Source: JANQHS01 sp965227315
Lineage (GTDB): Bacteria > Bacteroidota > Bacteroidia > Cytophagales > CCMP332
Reading direction: 5' to 3'
Assembly: GCA_965227315.1 (NCBI GenBank)
Contig: OZ245737.1
Location: 1,550,001 to 1,614,000 of the forward strand
Length of the DNA stretch: 64,000 bases
Position 1 is the stretch's first letter. Every line of letters starts with the position of its first letter. Both the position numbers and the translations under genes were made by a program. Under the pieces are notes generated by a model, which saw nothing but the letters and a program-made list of their open reading frames with translations, searched no databases and was not told where the DNA came from. This document shows, piece after piece, positions 35,940 through 44,038 of this stretch.

Positions 35940-36503
35940 ATGAAAACCCTTCCCCTTCTTTCCACACTGGCCGTCTCACTCTTCCTTTTCTCCTGTGCCC
36001 ATCCCGAAGAAGAGGGGGATGCGAAAAGCCCTGAATCATTTGAAAGCCTGGCCGCAAAACAGGAGGTGGAGCTAAAGAACATCTCGGAGAAGGAGGTCGG
36101 GTTGGAGGGTGATACCCTAATGCTCTTCTCAAACTACCTGCCCTTTTATTCGGAGATCTTCCAGCATAAGACCCTAAGGGATCGTGTCTATAGCCTGACC
36201 GCCACTGTGAGTGTCCATAATGTCAACAGCGAGGATCAGATCTACCTGCTCAGCGCAGAACTCTATGATAAGTCCGGCGAGCTGGCAAGATCCTATCTGG
36301 AAAACCCCATGTATGTCAACCCCATGCAGACCCTGCAGATCATGGTGGGGCATGATGATCGAACAGGCGGTACCGGGGGCAATTTCCTGTTCAAATATGC
36401 CCTGCCTTCGGGAGCCTATGATCCCCTAGTAGAGGCGGTCATGATCTCGACCAGCGGGCAGCAGGGATTGTCCTTTACAACCCAGGGAAAAAAATTGGAT
36501 TGA
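35940..36503 (+). CDS. Lipoprotein with DUF3124 domain
   Basis: A 187-residue protein with a lipoprotein signal (LFLFSC, Cys19). The domain has NYLPFYSEIFQHKTLRDRVY, VSVHNVNSEDQIYLLSAELY, GGTGGNFLFKY and PLVEAVMISTSGQQGLSF, which together are the DUF3124 pattern. The fold is beta-rich; function is unknown. It is monocistronic, 69 bases before the start of the tandem barrel genes. Confidence 0.8.
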   Translation: MKTLPLLSTLAVSLFLFSCAHPEEEGDAKSPESFESLAAKQEVELKNISEKEVGLEGDTLMLFSNYLPFYSEIFQHKTLRDRVYSLTATVSVHNVNSEDQIYLLSAELYDKSGELARSYLENPMYVNPMQTLQIMVGHDDRTGGTGGNFLFKYALPSGAYDPLVEAVMISTSGQQGLSFTTQGKKLD

Positions 36504-36572
36504 GAATGACAAACGGTGAATCTAATCACCTTCCTTTTTCTATTTTTAAGCGAACTGAAAATCATCATAGCC

Positions 36573-37250
36573 ATGAAAAAACTCAACTTATTCATTTTAG
36601 CCATTTTGATCGCCCCGGTACTCCAGGCGCAGATCTCCATAGGACCGCAGCTGGGTCTGAACCTTGCCTCCAACTCCTATAGCTATGAGGGTGGCGGAGA
36701 ACCCGATGCCAAAATGCGCCTCGCCCCGATCTTCGGTGCCGCGATGGATGTTCGCCTCTCCGAGAATTTCTCCATCCAGCCCAAATTGCTGTTTATCGGC
36801 CGTGGTGGAAAATCGGAATTCACAGTACTTAACAATACCACTGAAGTCACCACTACCCTGAATTACCTGTCCATTCCTATCGACCTGATCTACGGATTTA
36901 ATGTCGGAAGCGGTCAACTCCAGGTTTTTGCCGGACCAGTGATCGATATCGGTGTCGGCGGGAATGTTGAAGCCGGAGGAACGGATAACAGTGTCAAATT
37001 CGAAAGCGAGAACGATGGCACCTCTCAGGACGTCATTGTCAACGGACCTTTTAACTTCGGTCTCAACTTTGGTCTTGGTTACTGGATCCCCATGGACAAT
37101 AATGCATTGCAGATCTCCGCGGGGTATTTCCTTGGCCTGACCAATCTGACACCAAGCAGTCCAAACAACTCCAGTGCTCAGGATGATCAGAAGGTTTTCA
37201 ATCGCGGTATTGAGATCAAGCTGGCATACCTGTTCGGCATCTCGGGATAG
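36573..37250 (+). CDS. Outer-membrane beta-barrel protein (tandem paralogue 1)
   Basis: From ATG 36573 the product is 225 residues with a signal peptide (about 1-19, IAPVLQAQ). It is a small OMP_b-brl type barrel: ISIGPQLGLNLASNSYSYEG, FSIQPKLLFIGRGGKSEF, LNYLSIPIDLIYGFNVGSG, FAGPVIDIGVGGNV and a last strand IEIKLAYLFGISG. The next gene encodes a close relative with the same strand order. It is followed by a strong terminator. Confidence 0.82.
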   Translation: MKKLNLFILAILIAPVLQAQISIGPQLGLNLASNSYSYEGGGEPDAKMRLAPIFGAAMDVRLSENFSIQPKLLFIGRGGKSEFTVLNNTTEVTTTLNYLSIPIDLIYGFNVGSGQLQVFAGPVIDIGVGGNVEAGGTDNSVKFESENDGTSQDVIVNGPFNFGLNFGLGYWIPMDNNALQISAGYFLGLTNLTPSSPNNSSAQDDQKVFNRGIEIKLAYLFGISG

Positions 37251-37270
37251 GACCTAAGCATTGAAATAAG

Positions 37271-37303
37271 AAACCCTGGGAACAATAATCCCGGGGTTTT
37301 TTT
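37271..37303 (+). terminator. Rho-independent terminator
   Basis: AAACCCTGGG (37271-37280) pairs with CCCGGGGTTT (37290-37299), including one G-T pair, over a nine-base loop, and runs into a seven-T tract (37297-37303). It is the clearest terminator of the window and separates the two paralogous barrel genes. Confidence 0.9.
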
Positions 37304-37359
37304 GTTCTTAATCTACGTGATGAAGATTTATCTTTAAATCAGGATCTCAACCCTATTTC

Positions 37360-38040
37360 GTGAAAAGAATACTCTTCTTTCTTATTTCATTTTTTCTGGC
37401 TCAAACGATGTACGCCCAAGTTAGCCTGGGGCCCCAGATCGGATTAAATATTTCCACAATTGAGTTCAATTTTAATGGGAACAATGAGCCTGAATCCATG
37501 TTTAAGGTCGGACCCATTGCGGGAGCGGTATTGGATATTCATGTTAATGAACATATGGCCATTCAACCAAAAGTTCTTTACGTCTCAAGAGGAGGTAAAT
37601 ATGAAGTGCAAAATTCCGGGGCAGAAGAGCAAGTAACTGTCAATTTGAACTACCTGTCTTTTCCAATTGACTTTGTTTATAACATCCATATGGGTGCAGG
37701 GCAGTTTCAATTTTTTGCAGGGCCGATCATTGAGATTGGATTAGGCGGTAACATCAAAACAAGCGAGGAAAGAGATGTTGACTTTGATTCTGAAGTAGAT
37801 CCCGGTTCCGGTACCGTTACCCTTAACGGCCCTCTCAACGTATCCCTGAATTTTGGTTTTGGGTATTGGATCCCTTTTGAAAAAAATGCGCTCCAGGTCA
37901 CCATGGGTTATTTTGCGGGTCTGACCAATCTCAGTCCATCAGATCCCAATGATTCCTCATTTCAAAATGATCACAAACAATTCAATCGGGGTATTGAGAT
38001 CAAGGCGGCGTATTTGTTTGGCTTGGGAAAGAAGGAATAA
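37360..38040 (+). CDS. Outer-membrane beta-barrel protein (tandem paralogue 2)
   Basis: A 226-residue protein with a signal peptide (about 1-19, LAQTMYAQ) and the same strands as the preceding gene: VSLGPQIGLNISTIEFNFNG, MAIQPKVLYVSRGGKYEVQ, LNYLSFPIDFVYNIHMGAG, FFAGPIIEIGLGGNI, IEIKAAYLFGLG. It starts at GTG 37360. It is more AT-rich than its neighbour despite close protein similarity, and has its own transcription unit after the terminator. Confidence 0.82.
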   Translation: MKRILFFLISFFLAQTMYAQVSLGPQIGLNISTIEFNFNGNNEPESMFKVGPIAGAVLDIHVNEHMAIQPKVLYVSRGGKYEVQNSGAEEQVTVNLNYLSFPIDFVYNIHMGAGQFQFFAGPIIEIGLGGNIKTSEERDVDFDSEVDPGSGTVTLNGPLNVSLNFGFGYWIPFEKNALQVTMGYFAGLTNLSPSDPNDSSFQNDHKQFNRGIEIKAAYLFGLGKKE

Positions 38041-38050
38041 AAAACACGGC

Positions 38051-38073
38051 CTGAATTTCTGTTCAGCGTTTTT
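38051..38073 (+). terminator. Probable terminator after the second barrel gene
   Basis: CTGAA (38051-38055) pairs with TTCAG (38062-38066) over a six-base loop and is followed by CG and five Ts. The stem is short, so this is moderate evidence only. It lies ten bases after the stop. Confidence 0.45.
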
Positions 38074-38173
38074 ATATGACTTTTAACTAAGGGTCATGTA
38101 TTAATCATTAATTTAATGGAGCTAATAGACTACTCACCATTAACCCCGCCTAAGGCGGATAAAACATTTACCA

Positions 38174-38863
38174 TTGATTACTCTTTACCAAACACCAACA
38201 CCGGATCTTAAGCAGAGCATCGACTTCTACAAGCGATGCGGGTTTAAGGTTCTTTCGGAAAACAATCCCAGCATTGTCAGCGATGGCAAAGGGATCCTTG
38301 AAATCAACCCGGCGAGGGAAGCCAGGGCAGGCATCAAGTTTTACAAGGAAAATTGGGAAAAGGAAGCCAATGAGCTTGCCGAGCACTTTGCCTGTAGTAA
38401 GATCGACGAAGGCTATCTCCTGTCTGACCCCAGCGGGGTTTGGGTTTACCTCATCGAAAGCGGGAATCCTCCATCCTACCCCGTTGAGGAGGACTCTTTT
38501 TCCCTGCTTGGAAATTATATGGGCCTCAGCCTGGAATCGGTTTCGATCGCCTTTTCATGCAAGTTTTATGAAAAGCTGGGTTTCAAGGTGATTCAGGGCA
38601 CTGTGGATTCCGGATGGGTACTGATCATGCATGAAAACGGAACCGGCATCAGCATCATGAAACCGAATTCATGTCCGCATCTCTTCTTCAACCCTTCTTT
38701 CACCTATTTCAACGGTGGCAAGAATGATGTCATCATTCCCAAGATCCGTGAGGCCGCTGTACCCATCGCCGAGGAGGTAACGGTCTTCAATGATCAGGGA
38801 GAGGTAGATAACATCATACTTCGCGATCCCGGCGGCTTTGGATTCTTTGTATTCAATGACTAG
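38174..38863 (+). CDS. Two-domain VOC superfamily protein
   Basis: A 229-residue protein with two VOC modules. The first begins LYQTPTPDLKQSIDFYKRCG and ends SDPSGVWVYLIES (about residue 96). The second begins GLSLESVSIAFSCKFYEKLG and ends LRDPGGFGFFVFN. Metal ligands look degenerate. The frame has no ATG at the right place; the first plausible start is TTG at 38174. AT-rich repeats of the ATTAAT type flank both ends. Confidence 0.65.
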   Translation: MITLYQTPTPDLKQSIDFYKRCGFKVLSENNPSIVSDGKGILEINPAREARAGIKFYKENWEKEANELAEHFACSKIDEGYLLSDPSGVWVYLIESGNPPSYPVEEDSFSLLGNYMGLSLESVSIAFSCKFYEKLGFKVIQGTVDSGWVLIMHENGTGISIMKPNSCPHLFFNPSFTYFNGGKNDVIIPKIREAAVPIAEEVTVFNDQGEVDNIILRDPGGFGFFVFND

Positions 38864-38880
38864 GGATGGACTAAACCACT

Positions 38881-38923
38881 ATCATTAATGATTAACCATT
38901 ACTCCTTAACCATTAATCATTAG
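38881..38923 (+). repeat. Dispersed AT-rich repeat, copy near the LytTR gene
   Basis: ATCATTAATGATTAACCATT is followed by TCCTTAACCATTAATCATTAG (38903-38923). The second block recurs at 43978-43998 with one change. The block also covers the TAA stop of the LytTR gene (38913), so the repeat has become the end of that gene. Confidence 0.55.
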
Positions 38924-39623
38924 CCCTACTCCATTTCTCATAAGCCTCCCGCTTGAACAATCGCCCAAGAGGGATCTCACGCATACCGATGTCTATGGAA
39001 TTCGCGCCAAACGCTCTGATGGTTTTCCTGTTCACAAGGAAAGAACGATGAACCCGCAAAAACCCATCCTTAGGCAATAATCCGGCAAGCTCCCCGGTGC
39101 TCATTTTGGTCAGGAATTCCTCATCCCTGGTCACAACTTTCACATATTCCTTTTGACTTTCGGCATAAAGAATATCCTCTACTGTGACCTTCTTATCCTT
39201 GCGCTCAACCCTGAAGATCAGGTATTCAGAATCTCTTATGACCGAATTCTCTTCTAAAAGCTCTTCACGAACCCTGTTGATGACCTTGCTAAACCTTTCC
39301 AGTGAATAAGGTTTCAGGAGGTAATCGAAAACCTCCTCCTCATAGGCTTCTACCCCATGCTCGGAATAGGCAGAGGTGATCACTACCAATGGAGGGTTGC
39401 TGAGGGTTCTAAGGAAATCGAGTCCGTTCAGGCCGGGCAGTTGAATATCCAGGAAAAGCAGGTCAACCTCGTTCTCCGCTAAATAGGCCTGGGCCTTGAA
39501 GGGGCTTGTGAAGTGAGACAGCAATTCGAGATCCTCGAAATGTCCAAGATAGTTCTGCAGGATCTCCAGAGCCGGAGCCTCGTCCTCCAGGAGCATGCAT
39601 CTAATTCTTCCGGCTTCCATCAT
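38913..39623 (-). CDS. LytTR-family response regulator
   Basis: A 236-residue regulator. The receiver domain (about 8-125) has the acidic pair LLEDEAP, the phosphoacceptor Asp in LLFLDIQLPG and the Lys in YLLKPYS. A LytTR DNA-binding domain follows (about 145-235, with KKVTVEDILYAESQKEYVKV and FLRVHRSFLVNRKTI). It overlaps the cognate histidine kinase gene by 23 bases, and both read leftwards. Confidence 0.92.
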   Translation of the reverse strand: MMEAGRIRCMLLEDEAPALEILQNYLGHFEDLELLSHFTSPFKAQAYLAENEVDLLFLDIQLPGLNGLDFLRTLSNPPLVVITSAYSEHGVEAYEEEVFDYLLKPYSLERFSKVINRVREELLEENSVIRDSEYLIFRVERKDKKVTVEDILYAESQKEYVKVVTRDEEFLTKMSTGELAGLLPKDGFLRVHRSFLVNRKTIRAFGANSIDIGMREIPLGRLFKREAYEKWSRAND

Positions 39624-40749
39624 TCAGTGGAATCGATAAACGTGTACTGAAAATGCCATTCTCTACCAGCTGGCTCAATTCATATTCCTTTCCGAAGATC
39701 AGCTCCAACTGACGGGTGGTATTTTCCAGACCAATACCGGACTGATAACCATTTAAATCTGTCTGTTTCTGAGTAACTGGATTGCTGATCCTGAAATCCA
39801 GCTTTCCACCCTCTTCTCTAATCAAAAGGTCAACATGACTCTCCCCTTCCTGGGCCGCTACACCATGCTTGAAGCTGTTTTCCACGAAGGAAAAAAGGAT
39901 CAAGGGTGGTAGCATTGAGTCGGAATCCAATTCCAATCTTTCAACATTGATCTTCAGGCGATCACCATAGCGTTTCTGCTCCAGATCTATATAATTGTCG
40001 ATCAAGACGAGCTCTTTCCCCAGAGGAATAAGATCTTCTTTGCTCTCCTCCAGCACAAAGCGGTAGATCTCGGTCAGCTTGAGCAGGGTATCCGAAGCAT
40101 TCTCCTTTCCTTGCACCAGGTCATTATACAACGCATTTAAGGTATTGTAAAGAAAATGGGGATGGACCTGGGCGCGGAGAAAGGAAAGCTCGGCCTGCCT
40201 TTTCTGTTGCTCCAATTCCTTTTCCTTTTTTAAAGCCCGGGTAAGTTCAGAGTAATACTTAAAGGCCAGGAAGAATCCATGGGCCATGAGCACATAAACC
40301 AACATGGTGGAGATCCTGTACCAATTGAAAAAGTCAAAGCTGTAATCTTCCCGGAAAAACAAGGGATAAAGTACCTGCCAGGTAAACAACCTGTTGATCC
40401 CAATGATGAAGGCATAAATGAAAATGATGGACAGGATCGCCAATCCCCTTTGTCCACTATTCCAAAATCCGGGAAGGACAATATAAAAGATGGCATAGGC
40501 ACCAAGAATGATCAGGGGCATTTTGGCCAGGAATGCCAAAAAGCTGGGCATGAAACTCAGGTCATAAAGCCCTGCGCTCCCGCTGACAAGCAGAAGATAA
40601 AAGGTCCATACCAGGGTATGCTGGAGCCAAATCGGAGGTGATGATCCAGGTTTTTCCAAGCTCCAAAAATAAACCAAATACGAGCCTAATCCGGGAGAGA
40701 TCAACCAACGACCACTTTTGTCAATAAAGGAAGTGGGGATAGCCATCAA
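39601..40749 (-). CDS. LytS-like membrane sensor histidine kinase
   Basis: A 382-residue kinase with four likely membrane spans (residues about 43-62, 70-95, 100-125, 140-165), a short coiled coil (LKKEKELEQQKRQAELS) and the His_kinase domain: phospho-acceptor box LRAQVHPHFLYNTLNAL near residue 195, and N-box FVENSFKHGV near 285 with the DFRIS G-box-like segment. It lacks periplasmic sensing domains. It forms a two-component pair with the overlapping LytTR gene. Confidence 0.9.
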   Translation of the reverse strand: MMAIPTSFIDKSGRWLISPGLGSYLVYFWSLEKPGSSPPIWLQHTLVWTFYLLLVSGSAGLYDLSFMPSFLAFLAKMPLIILGAYAIFYIVLPGFWNSGQRGLAILSIIFIYAFIIGINRLFTWQVLYPLFFREDYSFDFFNWYRISTMLVYVLMAHGFFLAFKYYSELTRALKKEKELEQQKRQAELSFLRAQVHPHFLYNTLNALYNDLVQGKENASDTLLKLTEIYRFVLEESKEDLIPLGKELVLIDNYIDLEQKRYGDRLKINVERLELDSDSMLPPLILFSFVENSFKHGVAAQEGESHVDLLIREEGGKLDFRISNPVTQKQTDLNGYQSGIGLENTTRQLELIFGKEYELSQLVENGIFSTRLSIPLNDGSRKN

Positions 40750-40853
40750 CGGTACTCATTGACTTTTTGAGGTCTTCCAATGACCTTCTCTACCGTCTGT
40801 TGACCCTCCAAGTTTACACAGAAGCTTCCCCTTTTCTTGGCAGCAAAAAAGTC

Positions 40854-42599
40854 ATGAGGTCAAAACTCTTTATCCTCCTTTCTTCACTGTCCTTCACTGC
40901 CCTGGGACAGCATTTTCAGAAGGTCCAGAATGTTCCCTGGAATAGTGAAAACAACGATTCCAGAGCCGTAGCCTGGATTGATTATAATCGCGACGCACTT
41001 CAGGACATCTTCATCACCAACGGGCCCGGTTTTGGTCAGAACAATGTGCTTTACCGAAACGACGGCAATGGTGAATTCACCAGAATCACCGGAATTCCCC
41101 TTGTGCAAGATGCAGACCCTTCTGATGGAGCTACCTGGGCAGATTACGACAACGATGAAAACACGGATTGTTTCGTAGCCAATTGGTATGGCCGGGATAA
41201 CCTCCTCTATCGAAATGATGGGAACGGAAACTTCAGTCAGATCAGCAACGGTCCAGTCGCAAATGACGGCGGGCATTCGGAAACCGGATCCTGGGGAGAT
41301 TATGATTCGGATGGCTTTGTGGATCTCTATGTCTCAAACAGCGATGGTGATAAGAAGAACTTCCTATACCACAACAACGGAGATGGAACCTTCACGGCTA
41401 TAGGAAGCGGCGATCCGGTTGATGATACGGGTTTTTCCCGAGGTGTCAATTGGATCGACTATGACCTCGACGGGGATGTGGACCTGTTTGTGACCAACGA
41501 GTTCAATGAGATCAATCAACTATATAGAAATGACGATTCGATATTCACTTCACTCTCAATCTCAGGCCTCACAACAACCATAGGCAATACCCAAAGTGCC
41601 TCCTGGGCAGACTATGACCTGGACGGAGACTTCGATGTCTTTCTGAGCAACTTCAATCAGGATAACCGACTGTATCGAAACGAAGGCCTGGACTCATTCA
41701 CACTGGTATTGAGCGATGTGGTATCCACGGATGGTGGCCGGTCATTCGGCTCTAACTGGGCGGATATCAACAATGATGGCTTCGAGGACCTTTTTGTCGC
41801 CAATGCCTATTCGACTGGAAGCACGCTCAACAATTACCTCTATCTCAATCATGGTGACGGCAGCTTCAGCAAGATCGACACCGGGGTGGTATCAACCGAA
41901 CTAGGTTGGACCTTTGGAGCCGCTTTCGGTGATCATGACGGAGACGGGGATATGGACCTGATGTGCGCGAACAATTTTAACGGGACCCAGACGAATTCGC
42001 TATACGAGAATTTGACCTCAGAGGAGGCAAGCCCTCCTCACTGGGTCACCTTCAGGTTAAAAGGCGATGCCTCCAATCGATCGGCCATCGGAGCGATCAT
42101 CAGGGTTTATGCGAGTATTTCAGGCCAGCAAAGGGTTCAAATGAGGCAGATCTCGGCTCAAACGGGTTATTGTGGTCAAAACATGCTGCCAGCCCATTTC
42201 GGCCTGGGCGATGCAAGCATCATCGATTCGATCAACATTCTTTGGCCTGCAGGTTCTTCCCAAACATTAAGCATGCTCGATGTTGATTCCAACTATGTGG
42301 TTTTGGAGGGGGTGGGAACCGTTGTCGGGTTGATGAAGGATAAAACGAGCCATAGCTCGGGGTTGTATTTGTATCCCAATCCTTCCATGGGTTCCATCAG
42401 TATTGATCTTCCGAAAGCCGATGAAGACATCATCCATGTTGAAGTTCTTGATCTCAGGGGAAATATTGTCAAAGAATTTATCCTTCCAAATGGCAAAGGG
42501 CATCAAAACGTTACTCTGCCATCATATCTGCAAGGCCTGTTCCTGGTTCGTGTGAGGTGTGGGGATGAGCTTTGGGTTGAACGCTTACAGATCAATTAG
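40854..42599 (+). CDS. Secreted FG-GAP/ASPIC-UnbV protein with type IX sorting domain
   Basis: From ATG 40854 the product is 581 residues, with a signal peptide (about 1-18, SFTALGQ). Seven to eight FG-GAP/VCBS-type repeats follow with D-rich calcium loops (AWIDYNRDALQDIFITNG, SWGDYDSDGFVDLYVSNSDG, WADYDLDGDFDVFLSNF). Then comes an ASPIC/UnbV segment (RLKGDASNRSAIGAIIRVY), and the end (LYLYPNPSMGSISIDLP, LQGLFLVRVRCGDELWVERL) is a T9SS type A sorting domain. It is a surface propeller protein. An upstream TTG would add 29 residues before the signal peptide and is less likely. Confidence 0.88.
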   Translation: MRSKLFILLSSLSFTALGQHFQKVQNVPWNSENNDSRAVAWIDYNRDALQDIFITNGPGFGQNNVLYRNDGNGEFTRITGIPLVQDADPSDGATWADYDNDENTDCFVANWYGRDNLLYRNDGNGNFSQISNGPVANDGGHSETGSWGDYDSDGFVDLYVSNSDGDKKNFLYHNNGDGTFTAIGSGDPVDDTGFSRGVNWIDYDLDGDVDLFVTNEFNEINQLYRNDDSIFTSLSISGLTTTIGNTQSASWADYDLDGDFDVFLSNFNQDNRLYRNEGLDSFTLVLSDVVSTDGGRSFGSNWADINNDGFEDLFVANAYSTGSTLNNYLYLNHGDGSFSKIDTGVVSTELGWTFGAAFGDHDGDGDMDLMCANNFNGTQTNSLYENLTSEEASPPHWVTFRLKGDASNRSAIGAIIRVYASISGQQRVQMRQISAQTGYCGQNMLPAHFGLGDASIIDSINILWPAGSSQTLSMLDVDSNYVVLEGVGTVVGLMKDKTSHSSGLYLYPNPSMGSISIDLPKADEDIIHVEVLDLRGNIVKEFILPNGKGHQNVTLPSYLQGLFLVRVRCGDELWVERLQIN

Positions 42600-42687
42600 G
42601 GTCTGTCTCATGTTTTGATCCATTGATCTATCCTACCGCGGTTTAGGGCAGGTCATGATCAAAGCAGGGGATTGGTATTTTTAGGGC

Positions 42688-43512
42688 ATGAAAGATTTAC
42701 TCCCCTTGTTGCTCGCACTTCTTGTTCTGGCCTGTGCTGAAAAGAAAGAAGTGGTCGAGGAAAAACCCCAAGAATATGTGAGGCTGGCCAAGATCGAAAG
42801 GATCGAATCCCAGATTCTTGGTGAAACCCGGGTCCTCAATATCTACTTCCCACAGGGTTATACTGATTCGACCCTTCAATATCCCGTGATCTATGCACTG
42901 GACGGATCGGAAAATGAAGACCTCATTCATATACTGGGACTTGTACAGTTCATGAACATGTATCGATTATTGCCACAAAGCATCGTCGTTGGCATTGCCA
43001 ATGTGGACAGATATCGTGATTTCACCCATCCCAGTACCAATGCTGAGGACAATGAAAGCCTTCCGCAGGGAGGAGGATCAGAAAAATTTCTTGACTTCAT
43101 CGAATCCGAACTGCAACCCTGGGTGGAAGAAAATCTTAAGTCAAACGGTAAAAGGACCATCATCGGTCAAAGCATGGGTGGTCTGCTGGCATCGGAAGCC
43201 CTGCTGACCCGTCCACAACTATTTGATGATTATCTTATCGTCAGTCCATCTCTCTGGTGGGGAGATTATGTTCTAGTAAAAGGAGCGGATTCATGCATCA
43301 AGACCCGTGATTATAATGGCAAAAGGGTATTTGTCTCACTTGGGGAGGAACACCCGGTGATGCATCAGGTAGCGGATTCACTTGTATATGCATTGCAAAA
43401 GAACGAGGTTGAAACCTACTATGAACCAATACTGACAGAAGATCATGCAACCATTCTGCATCGTGCTGTTTACAAGGGGTTTGAGACTCTCTATCCCAGG
43501 GATAAGGATTAA
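42688..43512 (+). CDS. Lipoprotein esterase (esterase D/Fes-like)
   Basis: A 274-residue protein with a lipoprotein signal (LLVLAC, Cys16). It has the putative esterase pattern: FPQGYTDSTLQYPVIYALDG near residue 55, IVVGIANVDRYRDFTHP near 102, and the nucleophile elbow IIGQSMGGLLAS near 158 (Ser about 161). The His is likely in EDHATILHRA near 252. Substrate unknown; related enzymes cleave siderophore or acyl esters. Confidence 0.85.
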   Translation: MKDLLPLLLALLVLACAEKKEVVEEKPQEYVRLAKIERIESQILGETRVLNIYFPQGYTDSTLQYPVIYALDGSENEDLIHILGLVQFMNMYRLLPQSIVVGIANVDRYRDFTHPSTNAEDNESLPQGGGSEKFLDFIESELQPWVEENLKSNGKRTIIGQSMGGLLASEALLTRPQLFDDYLIVSPSLWWGDYVLVKGADSCIKTRDYNGKRVFVSLGEEHPVMHQVADSLVYALQKNEVETYYEPILTEDHATILHRAVYKGFETLYPRDKD

Positions 43513-43517
43513 GGGTC

Positions 43518-43559
43518 AATGATTAATTATTAGGGCCTAGTGGTAAATGATTAATTATT
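43518..43559 (+). repeat. AT-rich direct repeat at the 3' end of the four-helix-bundle gene
   Basis: AATGATTAATTATT occurs at 43518-43531 and again at 43546-43559, spaced by 28 bases. The second copy includes the stop codon of the minus-strand four-helix-bundle gene. Similar ATTAAT blocks lie beyond its other end (43930-44000). Confidence 0.55.
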
Positions 43560-43914
43560 TGGATCTGTTGGCTTTGGCGGTGTTTATAATGCTGGTCAGG
43601 ATCTTGAGAACTTCTACTCCCAAATCGCTAAGGGCTGCGGCTTCATCTTCGTTCATGTAGCCTCCTTTACATAATAGTTCAATCCAATAAAGACTCTCAT
43701 TGCACTCCTTTTGCGCTATACCCATTTTATGAATAAAATCGGCCCTGCTTTCTCCATACTCAGCTTCGCGGATCAGAGCGCCCGTCGATGTGCCGGATCG
43801 AATGAGTTGTTTGGTCAAGATGTATTCCTTTTGATTTTTTTGGATCTCTCGGCAAGCGTTCATTGCCAATAGAGCAAACTTTTTGCTTTTCTCCTTAATA
43901 ATGTTTTGCCCCAA
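43555..43914 (-). CDS. Four-helix-bundle protein (23S rRNA intervening-sequence type, S23-like)
   Basis: A 119-residue, all-helical protein: SKKFALLAMNACREIQKNQK, LTKQLIRSGTSTGALIREAE, FIHKMGIAQKECNESLYWIE and the closing helix. The RSGTS.GA..REA motif is the signature of the four-helix-bundle family first seen in 23S rRNA intervening sequences. Here it is outside an rRNA gene, set between AT-rich repeats on both sides, like a dispersed element. Function is unknown. Confidence 0.88.
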   Translation of the reverse strand: MGQNIIKEKSKKFALLAMNACREIQKNQKEYILTKQLIRSGTSTGALIREAEYGESRADFIHKMGIAQKECNESLYWIELLCKGGYMNEDEAAALSDLGVEVLKILTSIINTAKANRSK

Positions 43915-43929
43915 GATGTTTCACATTTA

Positions 43930-44000
43930 AGGTTCCCCATTAATTTACAAAAAGCCCAATTAATAATTAACAATTAATCCTTAACCATTAATAATTAGTA
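43930..44000 (+). repeat. Dispersed AT-rich repeat block upstream of the four-helix-bundle gene
   Basis: A run of ATTAAT-type units (CCATTAATTT, CAATTAATAATTAACAATTAA) ending in TCCTTAACCATTAATAATTAG (43978-43998), which matches 38903-38923 in 20 of 21 positions. It lies between the four-helix-bundle gene and the MATE gene promoter. Confidence 0.6.
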
Positions 44001-44013
44001 CCCGACGATAGTC

Positions 44014-44021
44014 TATTTTTG
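44014..44021 (+). promoter_or_regulatory. Bacteroidota-type -7 element before the MATE gene
   Basis: TATTTTTG matches the TAnnTTTG -7 consensus of the Bacteroidota housekeeping sigma factor exactly. The ATG follows 17 bases later, giving a leader of about ten bases. No good TTTG -33 element is visible at the expected distance, so strength is uncertain. Confidence 0.5.
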
Positions 44022-44038
44022 CGGGCCATTTTCCAAAA

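Noticed and set aside
42655..42672. Fifth copy of the shared palindrome before the esterase (ATGATC-AAAGCA-GGGGAT)
   Set aside because: Only one arm fits; the spacer lacks the A-rich pattern and it lies only 15 bases before the ATG, so chance is likely.
43112..43120. TGCAACCCT, identical to the ECF -35 core, inside the esterase gene
   Set aside because: It encodes LQPW in frame and no TGTCT follows at 14 bases.
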